This document shows positions 36,052 through 43,768 of a stretch of 64,000 bases of DNA, piece after piece (position 1 is the first letter of the stretch; every line of letters begins with the position of its first letter). The notes below the pieces were generated by a model. It searched no databases and was not told the DNA's origin. It saw only the letters and a list, made by a program, of their open reading frames with translations. The position numbers and the translations under genes are program-made. Where the stretch lies: assembly GCF_009742705.1 (NCBI RefSeq), contig NZ_WPCU01000007.1, forward strand, positions 113,999-177,998, in the 5' to 3' direction. The DNA comes from Auraticoccus cholistanensis. GTDB lineage: Bacteria > Actinomycetota > Actinomycetes > Propionibacteriales > Propionibacteriaceae.

Positions 36052-37116
36052 GTGGTCACCATGCACGACGTCGCCCGGCTGGCCGGCGTCTCCACCATGA
36101 CCGTGTCCAACGTGGTCAACGCCCGGGCCGGGGTCAGCGACCCGGTCCGCCGGCGGGTGCTGGCCGCCATCGCCGACTCCGGCTACCAGGTCAACGTCTC
36201 GGCCCGGAACCTGCGCTCGGGCCGGACCGGGGTGCTGGGGCTGGCGGTGCCCGAGGTGGACCGGCCCTACTTCGGCCAGCTGGCGGCGCGGATGATCTCC
36301 CGCGCCGCCAGGCTGGGCTACCGGATGGTGGTGGAGCAGACCGCGGGGCGCCTCGACGGCGAGCTGGCCGCGATCGAGTCCTCGCGGCACCAGATGTACG
36401 ACGGGCTGGTGCTCTGCGCGGTCGGCATCGGCCCCGATGACGTCCGCTCCAGCCCGCCGGCCACCCCGGTCGTGGTGATGGGCGAGCGGCCCTTCGAGGG
36501 GACGGTCGACCACGTCGCGATGCCGAACCGCGAGGGGGCCCGCACCGCGGTGCTGCACCTGGCCGGGCGGGGGAGCCGGGCCATCGCGCTCGTGGGCGGC
36601 GGGGCGAGGAACCGCGACGACGCCTTCACGCTGCGGGAGGCCGGCTACCGCGACGCCCTGGCCGAGCTGGGCCTGGTCGCGCACCCCGAGCTCGCGGTCA
36701 GGCTGCCGACGGCCACCAGCGCCGGCGGCCGCGAGGCGGTGGCCGAGCTCGTCCGCCGCGGCACGCCCTTCGACGCGGTCTTCGCCGTCACCGACACCGT
36801 CGCCCTCGGCGTGCTGCGGGGGCTGGCCGACGCCGGGCTCGCCGTCCCCGGAGCGGTCCGCGTGGTCGGCTACGACGACCTCGACGAGGCCCGCTACAGC
36901 GTCCCCTCGCTCACCAGCGTCGCCCCCGACCACGACTGGATGGCCGGCACGGCGCTGGACCTGCTGCTCGCCCGGCTGTCCGGTGCCCGGGACGCCCCGC
37001 CGGTGGCCGACCACATCGCCCCGTTCCGGCTCGCGGTGCGGGAGTCCTCCGGTCGAGCCGCCGACCAGCACCGTTCACCTGCGGGCCCTACCATGCCTTC
37101 GGCCGGGCCCCCGTAG
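36052..37116 (+). CDS. LacI family transcriptional regulator
   Basis: A 354-residue regulator. The helix-turn-helix MHDVARLAGVSTMTVSNVVN (4-23) includes the hinge-proximal SARNLRSGRTGVLGLAVP. The periplasmic-binding-protein-like ligand domain has PVVVMGERPF, FAVTDTVALGVLRGL and RVVGYDDLDEARY. GAGGAGGTGG precedes the GTG at 36052. It follows GH51 by 42 nt and likely controls the arabinofuranosidase/ABC module. Its last 10 nt, including the TAG stop, overlap the 5' end of a tRNA gene. Confidence 0.93.
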   Translation: MVTMHDVARLAGVSTMTVSNVVNARAGVSDPVRRRVLAAIADSGYQVNVSARNLRSGRTGVLGLAVPEVDRPYFGQLAARMISRAARLGYRMVVEQTAGRLDGELAAIESSRHQMYDGLVLCAVGIGPDDVRSSPPATPVVVMGERPFEGTVDHVAMPNREGARTAVLHLAGRGSRAIALVGGGARNRDDAFTLREAGYRDALAELGLVAHPELAVRLPTATSAGGREAVAELVRRGTPFDAVFAVTDTVALGVLRGLADAGLAVPGAVRVVGYDDLDEARYSVPSLTSVAPDHDWMAGTALDLLLARLSGARDAPPVADHIAPFRLAVRESSGRAADQHRSPAGPTMPSAGPP

Positions 37117-37179
37117 CCCAAGGGCAGAGGCAGGCGGCTTAAACCCGCTCAAGTGTGGGTTCGACTCCCACCGGGGGCA
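37107..37179 (+). tRNA. Class I tRNA with anticodon UAA (tRNA-Leu-like decoding, atypical)
   Basis: A complete 73-nt cloverleaf: acceptor GCCCCCG/CGGGGGC, discriminator A, anticodon stem GGCGG/CCGCT with loop CTTAAAC (anticodon TAA), T-arm GTGGG-TTCGACT-CCCAC. The variable region is only 5 nt (CAAGT), whereas tRNA-Leu is normally class II with a long variable arm (for example bldA). TACCAT (37089-37094), inside the lacI end, may be its -10. CCGGCC-CTCCGC-GGCCGG (37183-37200) follows. It should read UUA if charged; the amino acid is uncertain. Confidence 0.8.
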
Positions 37180-37260
37180 CACCCGGCCCTCCGCGGCCGG
37201 TCGCAGCCGGCCCGTGCACCGTCGTCGCGCGGGGTGAGGCGTTCGCCGCGCTCTGGCACC

Positions 37261-38682
37261 ATGGCGCCCGTGCCCGCCGAGAACCACATCACGCGCACCA
37301 TCGACCTCTGCCTGCGGCTCGGTGACCTGCTGATGTCCAACGGGGCCGGCGCGGCGGACGTGACGGTGACGATGGACTCCGTGGCCCGTCAGTACGGGCT
37401 CCGCCACGCCGCCGTCGACGTCACCTTCACCTCCTTGTCCATGAGCTACCAGGAGGCCGAGGGCTCGGTCGCCTACACCCAGATGCGGCAGGTGCAGCTG
37501 CGCGAGATCGACTACGAGGACCTGACCCGGGTCGACCACCTGGTGAGCGCCGTGCTGGCCGGCGAGGTCGACGTGGCGGAGGCCCGCCGGGCCGTGCTGC
37601 GGCTGCAGTCCAGCGGCCACCAGCGGCCGCGGTGGGCGGTCACCCTGGGCTGGGGCGTGATGTCGGCCGGCGTCGCGGTGATGCTCGGCGGCGACCTGTG
37701 GGTGGTGGCCAGCGCGCTGGTCACCGCGGTGGCCATCGACCGCGCGCAGCAGCTGATGTCGCGCCGGCGGCTGCCCGCGTTCTACCAGCAGGTGGCCGGC
37801 GGGGCGATCGCCATGGTCTTCACCGTGCTGGTGGCCGCCGCCGGGGTGGGCGCCGACCCCTCGCTGGTGGTGGCGGCGAACATCATCATGCTGCTGTCCG
37901 GGATCGGCTTCATGGGTGCCCTGCAGGACGCCCTCACCGGCTTCTACGTCACCGCCTGCGCCCGGCTGCTCGAGGCGCTGCTGTCGACGGCGGGGATCAT
38001 CGTCGGGGTCAGCGGCGGGCTGGCGGCCGCCACCCTGGTCGGGGTGGACCTCGGCGAGCTCGCACCGGGAGCGGCCACCGGCATCCGGGCGCTGGCCGCG
38101 CTCGGGATCGGGGCGGCGGTGGCGGCCGCCGGTTTCGGCTACGCCAGCCACGCCCGGCTGCGGGCGCTGCCCCCGATCGGCCTGGTGGCCGGTCTGGCGG
38201 TGCTGGTGTCGGCCGTCGTGGTCCAGCTCGGGCTGGGACGGCTGTGGTCGGTGGGGCTGGCCGCGGTCTTCGTCGGCCTGGTCGGCTTCGGGGTGGCCCG
38301 CCGGGTGCACGTCCCGCCGCTGGTGGTGGTGGTCTCGGCGGTGGTCCCGATGCTGCCCGGGCTGTCGATCTACCGCGGGCTGTCGCTGCTCGGCGAGGGC
38401 GTCGACGGCTCCGCCCCGGAGGGCATCCTCGCCCTCGTCACGGCCGCCTCGATCGCGCTGGCCCTGGCCGCCGGCGTCATCCTCGGGGAGTACGTCGCCC
38501 AGCCGCTCGCGCGCGAGGCCCGCCGGCTCGAGCAGCGGCTGTCGGGGCCGCGGCTGGTCGGACCGCTGCGGCAGCGCACGGGCCGCTCCCGCCGCCGGTC
38601 GTCCACGCGGCCCTCGTCCACCCGCCGGCCGTCCACGCCCCGGTCCTCCCCGCGGGCCCCGTCCCCGCGGCGCGGGTCCTGA
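37261..38682 (+). CDS. Threonine/serine exporter family (ThrE-like)
   Basis: A 473-residue membrane protein. The soluble start (about 1-120) has LCLRLGDLLMSNGAGAADVT and the ThrE/DUF1212 sequence DVTFTSLSMSYQ. About ten membrane helices follow, with LPAFYQQVAGGAIAM and ISG-like repeats; the C-terminal half (DUF3815-type) includes VVPMLPGLSIYRGL. The tail is a basic Ser/Arg/Pro-rich stretch of about 40 residues. Corynebacterial ThrE exports threonine and serine. The ATG at 37261 is used; upstream frame is tRNA sequence. Confidence 0.88.
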   Translation: MAPVPAENHITRTIDLCLRLGDLLMSNGAGAADVTVTMDSVARQYGLRHAAVDVTFTSLSMSYQEAEGSVAYTQMRQVQLREIDYEDLTRVDHLVSAVLAGEVDVAEARRAVLRLQSSGHQRPRWAVTLGWGVMSAGVAVMLGGDLWVVASALVTAVAIDRAQQLMSRRRLPAFYQQVAGGAIAMVFTVLVAAAGVGADPSLVVAANIIMLLSGIGFMGALQDALTGFYVTACARLLEALLSTAGIIVGVSGGLAAATLVGVDLGELAPGAATGIRALAALGIGAAVAAAGFGYASHARLRALPPIGLVAGLAVLVSAVVVQLGLGRLWSVGLAAVFVGLVGFGVARRVHVPPLVVVVSAVVPMLPGLSIYRGLSLLGEGVDGSAPEGILALVTAASIALALAAGVILGEYVAQPLAREARRLEQRLSGPRLVGPLRQRTGRSRRRSSTRPSSTRRPSTPRSSPRAPSPRRGS

Positions 38683-38709
38683 CCCCGGCTCCCTGGCAGA
38701 CTCCCCGCC

Positions 38710-39543
38710 ATGGCTACTACGAGCCCCGCGGCCCCGCCGCGCCGTCGTTCGCCCCTGCGGATCGTGCTGGTCGTCCTCGCCTGCCTGGTGGGGCTGGTGC
38801 TGCTCGCGGTGCTGGCCCTGGTGGCCTGGGTGCAGCTGCGCCCGCTGTCGGCGGGCGACTACCGGCTCGCCAACAACGAGGTGGGCTACGTCGGGGAGGA
38901 GGTCGACTTCGCCGGCCAGGCGGTGGCCACCTCCTTCAACGACCTCGCCTCGGGCGACCGCGCCGTGGTCGAGGCCTCCGCCCAGCGGGTCCGTGACCAG
39001 GTCGGCCTCGCCGCCGACGGGGCGCAGCAGCTCGGCGAGCTGCGGGCGATGGAGGACCCGGAGGTGGCGCGGCAGGTGGCCGCCGTCCAGGAGGGGGTCG
39101 CCGCCATGGAGACCTACCTGCGGGCCTACGCCGACGCCATGCTGCCCATCGCGCAGATGAACGCCACCTGCGCGGCGTGGGCGGAGGACCCGGCCACCTC
39201 GGTGGACTCCGGCTCCAGCGCCGCCGAGGTCAACGCGGCCGCCCAGCCGTGCGTGCAGCAGGCCACCGCCGTCGAGCAGGCGGGGGAGGGCGCCTGGACC
39301 CAGCTCGGCTCGGCCCAGCTGGCCTTCGTGGCCGACACCGCGGCCGCCCTGGAGCTGGTCGAGCAGCGTCCCGAGGACTTCGAGGCCCACTACGCCGCCG
39401 AGAACCAGGCGCGGGAGGACCACCAGACCGCGGTGCAGCAGGCCAACGCCGCCCTGGGCGAGGAGCTCGGGCAGGTCGGCGACCGGGTCACCGAGCCCCT
39501 CAACGCCCTCGGCAGCTACACCGAGCAGCGGGCGGCCGGATGA
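38710..39543 (+). CDS. Single-pass membrane protein, unknown function
   Basis: A 277-residue protein I do not recognise. A Pro/Arg-rich N-terminus and one membrane helix (about 17-43, LRIVLVVLACLVGLVLLAVL) precede an extracytoplasmic domain rich in Ala, Gln and Glu with heptad-like helices. Only two Cys (C155 and C177 region) are seen, which could form a disulfide. CAGACT lies 7 nt before the ATG, possibly another leaderless start. No domain assignment can be made. Confidence 0.7.
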   Translation: MATTSPAAPPRRRSPLRIVLVVLACLVGLVLLAVLALVAWVQLRPLSAGDYRLANNEVGYVGEEVDFAGQAVATSFNDLASGDRAVVEASAQRVRDQVGLAADGAQQLGELRAMEDPEVARQVAAVQEGVAAMETYLRAYADAMLPIAQMNATCAAWAEDPATSVDSGSSAAEVNAAAQPCVQQATAVEQAGEGAWTQLGSAQLAFVADTAAALELVEQRPEDFEAHYAAENQAREDHQTAVQQANAALGEELGQVGDRVTEPLNALGSYTEQRAAG

Positions 39544-39598
39544 GCGCGCACGCACGACGGGCGCAGGTCGGTCCCCGCCCGGCACTGGAGCAGCCCCG

Positions 39599-39604
39599 TA
39601 GAAT
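39599..39604 (+). promoter_or_regulatory. Probable -10 box of the Bax inhibitor-1 gene
   Basis: TAGAAT, 5 of 6 to the consensus, lies 30 nt before the ATG. A strong CACAGGAGGACGC ribosome site follows. No -35 match is evident. Confidence 0.45.
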
Positions 39605-39634
39605 GGGATCAGCAGTTCACTCACAGGAGGACGC

Positions 39635-40480
39635 ATGTTCCGCAGCACCAACCCCGTCCTGACCAAGGACGCGGCGTTCGCGCCTCAGCCCCGTGGTGGT
39701 GGCTACGGCCCCTACTCCCCGTACCCCCAGCAGCAGGGTTTCGGCCAGCAGCAGGGCTACGCGCAGCAGGGCTACGGGGCGCTGCCCGACCCCGGTCCCC
39801 GGATGACCATCGAGGACGTCATCACCAAGACCTCGGTGATCATGGGTCTGATGATCCTGGTGGCCGCCGCCTCCTGGTCCGCCATCGTGTTCGGCGTCGT
39901 GCCCGTCGCGCTGATGTGGCCCGCGCTGGTGGTCGGCGGTCTGGGCACCTTCGTGCTCAGCATCGTGGTCGCCTTCCGCTCCAAGGTCGGCCCGGTCACC
40001 GCCGCGGTCTTCAGCGTGCTCGAGGGCCTGTTCATCGGCATGTTCAGCCTGTTCTTCGAGTCCATGTACCCCGGCATCGTCGTGCAGGCCGTGCTCGCCA
40101 CCCTGATCGTGGCCGCCGTGATGCTGGCCGCCTACCGGTTCAAGGTCATCCGGGTGACCCCGATGTTCACCAAGGTGCTGATCATCGCCACCGTGTCCTT
40201 CGCGCTGGCCATGCTGGTCAACTTCGTGCTGGGGTTCGCCGGCATCAACCTGGGTCTGCGCGACTCCGGGGGCGACGTCAGCCTGCTCGCCATCGGCGTC
40301 TCGATCATCGGTGTGGTGCTGGCCGCCCTGAACCTGGTGCTCGACTTCGACGTCATCGACCGCGGTGTCCGCTCCGGCGCCCCCGCCCGCCAGTCCTGGC
40401 TGGCGGCCTTCGGCCTGGTGGTCACCATGGTCTGGCTGTACACCGAGCTGCTGCGGATCCTGTCCTACTTCCGCCGCTGA
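39635..40480 (+). CDS. Bax inhibitor-1/YccA family membrane protein
   Basis: A 281-residue protein with seven predicted helices. The N-terminal ~55 residues are Gln/Gly/Tyr-rich (QQQGFGQQQGYAQQGYG), then MTIEDVITKTSVIMGLMILV. BI-1 features include FSVLEGLFIGMFSLFFE, LNLVLDFDVIDRGV and the C-terminal LVVTMVWLYTELLRIL with conserved acidic residues. Bacterial relatives act as pH-sensitive calcium leak channels or membrane-protease modulators. It is followed by a strong terminator. Confidence 0.92.
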   Translation: MFRSTNPVLTKDAAFAPQPRGGGYGPYSPYPQQQGFGQQQGYAQQGYGALPDPGPRMTIEDVITKTSVIMGLMILVAAASWSAIVFGVVPVALMWPALVVGGLGTFVLSIVVAFRSKVGPVTAAVFSVLEGLFIGMFSLFFESMYPGIVVQAVLATLIVAAVMLAAYRFKVIRVTPMFTKVLIIATVSFALAMLVNFVLGFAGINLGLRDSGGDVSLLAIGVSIIGVVLAALNLVLDFDVIDRGVRSGAPARQSWLAAFGLVVTMVWLYTELLRILSYFRR

Positions 40481-40505
40481 GCACCCCGGTCCCCGGACCG
40501 GAGCG

Positions 40506-40541
40506 ACGAGGGCCCGTCACCACCAGGTGACGGGCCCTCGT
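40506..40541. terminator. Strong bidirectional terminator hairpin
   Basis: A perfect 16-bp stem, ACGAGGGCCCGTCACC and its complement, with loop ACCA, lies in the 73-bp convergent gap between the Bax inhibitor-1 gene and the Nudix gene. This is the clearest terminator in the window. Confidence 0.85.
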
Positions 40542-40553
40542 GCGCGTCCGGGT

Positions 40554-41291
40554 TCAGGACTCGGTGCGGCAGCTGGCGTCCAGGGCCAGACCGCGGACGC
40601 AGCTGTCCAGGTGGCGCTGCAGCAGACTGCGCGCGCCGCGGGTCCAGGGGACGCTCGTCCAGCTGTCCAGCGGCACCCACTGCGCCGCCGAGGTCGTGCC
40701 ACCGACGTCGTGCACGACCGCCGCGCCCGGCTCGGGGCAGCGGGCGGCGTAGATCAGCCGGATGGCGTGGAAGTCCTCGAGCACCCCGTTGGGGGCGTGA
40801 CCCACCCAGTGGTCGGACTGGACGTCGATCAGCACCGGCGCGGAGAGCCGCTGCCCGGCCTCCTCCCAGGTCTCGCGGACGACGGTGTCGGCCGGGTCCT
40901 CGCCCGGCTCGATGCCGCCGCCCGGCAGCCCCCACTGGCCGGGGACACCCGTCCGTGAGGAGAACTCGGTGGCCAGCACGGCGGAGTCGCAGACCGCGAT
41001 GGCATAGGCCGCCGGTCGCTGCCGCACCTCGGCGTCGCGGGCGGCGTCGGCGGGGCGCAGCCGCTGGTGGCCGTTGCGCCTCGGTCGCTCGCCCCGGGGC
41101 AGCGGGGAGACCAGCAGGGTCAGCTCCAGGCCGTCCTCGCCCTGGGTGGCGCTGAGTGCGCGCTCGACCTGCCAGCCGCGACGGATCGCGCCCTGGCGCG
41201 GGTCCTCGCCGTGGTCGAGGTGGTGCCGGTAGACGACATCCAGGCCCGCTGCGGAGCGTCCCACGATGTCCATCCAGCCATCTTGCCTCAC
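40554..41291 (-). CDS. Nudix hydrolase
   Basis: A 245-residue protein whose C-terminal half is a Nudix domain. GQWGLPGGGIEPGEDP followed by ADTVVRETWEEAGQ matches Gx5Ex7REUxEExGU except that two hydrophobic positions are Thr and Gln. The N-terminal ~80 residues (HHLDHGEDPRQGAIRRGWQV) are not recognised. The start is uncertain: GTG 41291, preceded by GAGG, or ATG 41273. The substrate is unknown; candidates are nucleoside diphosphate derivatives. Confidence 0.85.
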   Translation of the reverse strand: MRQDGWMDIVGRSAAGLDVVYRHHLDHGEDPRQGAIRRGWQVERALSATQGEDGLELTLLVSPLPRGERPRRNGHQRLRPADAARDAEVRQRPAAYAIAVCDSAVLATEFSSRTGVPGQWGLPGGGIEPGEDPADTVVRETWEEAGQRLSAPVLIDVQSDHWVGHAPNGVLEDFHAIRLIYAARCPEPGAAVVHDVGGTTSAAQWVPLDSWTSVPWTRGARSLLQRHLDSCVRGLALDASCRTES

Positions 41292-41373
41292 CCGGGGAAA
41301 CCTCGGCCGGTGCGCCGGTCCGGGCGAGTCGGGCGGCGCGTCGCCCGGGCCGACGTCGGCCTACCCTGGGCGC

Positions 41374-42186
41374 ATGCGCGTCGCCCTGGCCCAGGTCACC
41401 AGCAGCTCCGACGTCGGCGAGAACCTGCGGCTGGTGGCCGACGGGGTCGCCCGGGCCGCCGAGCAGGGGGCGCAGCTGGTGGTGCTGCCCGAGGCCACCA
41501 TGCGCGCATTCGGCCACCCCCTCGACGAGGTCGCCGAACCCCTCGACGGGCCCTTCGCCGGCGAGGTCGCGCGGATCGCCGAGCGGGCCGGCGTCCACGT
41601 GGTGGTGGGCATGTTCACCCCCAGCCCCGAGCAGCGGCCCGGCTCCGGGCGGCGCAAGGTGGTCAACACGCTGCTGGTCACCGGACCGGGCACCCACGTC
41701 GGCTACGACAAGATCCACCTGTTCGACGCCTTCGGCTTCGCCGAGTCCGACACCGTCAGCCCCGGCTCGGCGCCGCTCACCTTCGAGTGCGGCGGGCTCC
41801 GCGTCGGCCTGGCCACCTGCTACGACCTGCGTTTCCCCGCCCTGTTCACCGCGCTGGCCCGGGCCGGTGCCCAGGCGGTGGTGGTCGCCGCCTCGTGGGG
41901 CGCGGGGCCGGGCAAGGCCGAGCAGTGGGACGTGCTGGTGCGCGCCCGGGCGCTGGACTGCACCAGCTGGGTGCTGGCCTGCGGGCAGTCCGAGCCGGCG
42001 GCCGCCGGGGTGGAGGCGGTGCCGGGCGCGCCCACCGGGATCGGGCGCAGCGCGGTCGTCGGGCCCGACGGCTCGCTGCTTGCCCGGGCCGGTGCCGGTC
42101 CGGAGCTGCTGCTGGCCGACGTCGACGCCGACACCGTGGAGCGGGTGCGCCAGCAGATCCCCGTGCTGGCCAACGCGCGTCTGTGA
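41374..42186 (+). CDS. Carbon-nitrogen hydrolase (nitrilase superfamily)
   Basis: A 270-residue nitrilase-fold amidase. The catalytic triad is visible: Glu40 in VVLPEATM, Lys113 in GYDKIHLFD, Cys149 in LATCYDLRFPALF. The pattern HLFDAFGFAESDTV resembles the Nit2/deaminated-glutathione amidase branch, but omega-amidase or another amidase is possible. TACCCT ends 6 nt before the ATG at 41374 (leaderless); an in-frame start 36 codons earlier is unsupported. It diverges from the Nudix gene. Confidence 0.92.
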   Translation: MRVALAQVTSSSDVGENLRLVADGVARAAEQGAQLVVLPEATMRAFGHPLDEVAEPLDGPFAGEVARIAERAGVHVVVGMFTPSPEQRPGSGRRKVVNTLLVTGPGTHVGYDKIHLFDAFGFAESDTVSPGSAPLTFECGGLRVGLATCYDLRFPALFTALARAGAQAVVVAASWGAGPGKAEQWDVLVRARALDCTSWVLACGQSEPAAAGVEAVPGAPTGIGRSAVVGPDGSLLARAGAGPELLLADVDADTVERVRQQIPVLANARL

Positions 42187-42214
42187 CGTCTGCCGGCCCC
42201 GATAGCCTGGGCCG

Positions 42215-43003
42215 GTGGCCAACCCGATCTCCACCGCCCTGTCGGGCGCCGCTCTGCTGCCCCGCGCGCTGCGGCTGCTGACCCGGCGCCCCGGACTGCT
42301 CGCCCTCGGCGCGCTGCCGCCGCTGATCACCTCCCTGCTGCTGGGCGCCCTCTTCGTGCTGCTGGCCTTCAACGTGATGGACGTGGCCGACGCGCTGACC
42401 GGGTTCGCCGACTCCTGGTCGGCCTCGCTGGCCGAGGCGCTGCGCTACGTGGTGGCCGGGGCGGTGCTGGTGGCCGCGGCGGCGTTGATGGTGCTGGCCT
42501 TCAGCACCATCACCCTCGCCCTCGGCTCACCGGTGTACGACCGGATCGGCGAGCAGACCGAGGAGCTGGCCGGCGCTGCGCCGGCGGTGCACGAGGAGCC
42601 GCTGCGGGTCAGCCTGCCGCGGACGGTGCGGCAGTCGGTGGCGCTGGTGCTGCTGTCGGTGCTGCTGGCCCTGCCGGTCTTCCTGGTCGGCCTGGTGCCG
42701 GTCGTCGGGACGGTGCTGGGGGCGGTGGCGTCGGCCTGCGTGGGCGGCTGGCTGATCACCACCGAGATGGTCGGCGGCGCGCTGGAGCGACGGGGCCGGG
42801 TCCGGTTGTCCGACCGCTGGGCGCTGATGCGGCGCAACCGGGCCCGCTGCCTGGGCTTCGGCATCCCGGTGTTCCTGCTGCTGTCGATGCCGCTGGTGGC
42901 CATCGCGGTGTTCCCGGTGGCCAGCGCGGCCGGCACCCTGCTTGCCCGCGAGCTGGCCGAGGAGGCGGGCCGGCCCGCTCTCAGCGGGGCAGGTGGTCGG
43001 TGA
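42215..43003 (+). CDS. EI24 domain membrane protein
   Basis: A 262-residue protein with about five or six helices. Typical EI24/CysZ-like pieces: ALLPRALRLLTRRPGLLALG, LGSPVYDRIGEQTEEL after helix 3, and RWALMRRNRARCLGFGIPV. Relatives include the sulfate channel CysZ, although actinobacterial EI24 proteins are uncharacterised. TAGCCT lies 6 nt before the GTG start. Its last 23 nt overlap the convergent VOC gene. Confidence 0.88.
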   Translation: MANPISTALSGAALLPRALRLLTRRPGLLALGALPPLITSLLLGALFVLLAFNVMDVADALTGFADSWSASLAEALRYVVAGAVLVAAAALMVLAFSTITLALGSPVYDRIGEQTEELAGAAPAVHEEPLRVSLPRTVRQSVALVLLSVLLALPVFLVGLVPVVGTVLGAVASACVGGWLITTEMVGGALERRGRVRLSDRWALMRRNRARCLGFGIPVFLLLSMPLVAIAVFPVASAAGTLLARELAEEAGRPALSGAGGR

Positions 43004-43691
43004 CGCAGTAGGTCGTGCCGGCCGGGTCGCGCAGCACCGTCCAGTCCTCGAAGCGCCGCACCAGCTCCGCGCCCAGCTCGCGGTGCCGGTCCACCTCGGT
43101 GTCCCGGCTGCCGGCCGAGGTGCCCAGGTCCAGGTGGGCCGTGGTGGGGCCGGAGCCGTCCTGGAGGCGCTGCAGGATGAGCTGCAGCGGCTGCTCCGGC
43201 GGCGGGGTGAGGCGGACGAACTCGGGCCCCGACGGCCGCGGCGGGAGCCCGGTGAGCGTCGCCCAGAACGCCACCTCGGCCTCGTGGTGCCCGGGCGCGG
43301 CGTCCACGCAGACCTGGTCGACCATGGCGCGGCGGCCGTCCGGCCAGCGACGCACCGGCGGCCGCCGCCGGGGCTGCTCCTCGACGTAGCCGAACCGGAG
43401 GCCGCCGGGGGAGCGCAGCTGCCTCGGGCCGGAGCCCGGGTCGGTGCTCGCGCCCGCCCGCAGCGCGGCCGCCACGGCACCGTCCGGGTCGGGGACGGCG
43501 AGCTCCAGCCGCAGCCCGGCCTCCCCGGGCCGGAGCTGCAGGTAGGGGCTGCCGTCGGCGGGCAGCAGGACCACGCCGCCGGCGTCGGCGGAGGACGGCG
43601 GCATCTCCGTGACCGCGGCCCAGAAGGCGGCCGCCGCCGCGTGCCGCTCGGCCGGCAGCTGCAGGACGGCGGTGATCCAGGTGGGGTGCAC
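42981..43691 (-). CDS. VOC family protein, two glyoxalase-like domains
   Basis: A 236-residue protein with tandem vicinal-oxygen-chelate modules. Domain 1 (about 1-115) has AFWAAVTEMPP and GLRLELAVPDPDGAVAAAL; domain 2 (about 122-236) has VDQVCVDAAPGHHEAEVAFW, TTAHLDLGT, and FEDWTVLRDPAGTTYCVTDH. Such actinobacterial proteins often bind ligands without known catalysis. CACACT lies 7 nt before the GTG. The 3' end overlaps the EI24 gene. Confidence 0.82.
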   Translation of the reverse strand: MHPTWITAVLQLPAERHAAAAAFWAAVTEMPPSSADAGGVVLLPADGSPYLQLRPGEAGLRLELAVPDPDGAVAAALRAGASTDPGSGPRQLRSPGGLRFGYVEEQPRRRPPVRRWPDGRRAMVDQVCVDAAPGHHEAEVAFWATLTGLPPRPSGPEFVRLTPPPEQPLQLILQRLQDGSGPTTAHLDLGTSAGSRDTEVDRHRELGAELVRRFEDWTVLRDPAGTTYCVTDHLPR

Positions 43692-43768
43692 GCACCCCAG
43701 TGTGGCCCGGGCACCGGACGCGCCGCGAGGGCCTGATGACGGGTCGGGATGTGGGTTACGGTGAGCGC

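Noticed and set aside
34264-37071. Minus-strand open frame extending the sugar-binding protein by about 936 codons
   Set aside because: It is antisense to GH51 and lacI. The lipoprotein signal with lipobox starts at 34263.
37075-39666. 863-codon minus-strand ORF
   Set aside because: It lies opposite tRNA, ThrE-like and the single-pass protein genes, with low-complexity composition typical of shadow frames.
42981-43003. 23-nt convergent overlap of the EI24 and VOC genes as a sign of a wrong reading frame
   Set aside because: Both frames keep family sequence close to their ends (TTYCVTDHLPR in VOC); short convergent overlaps are common.
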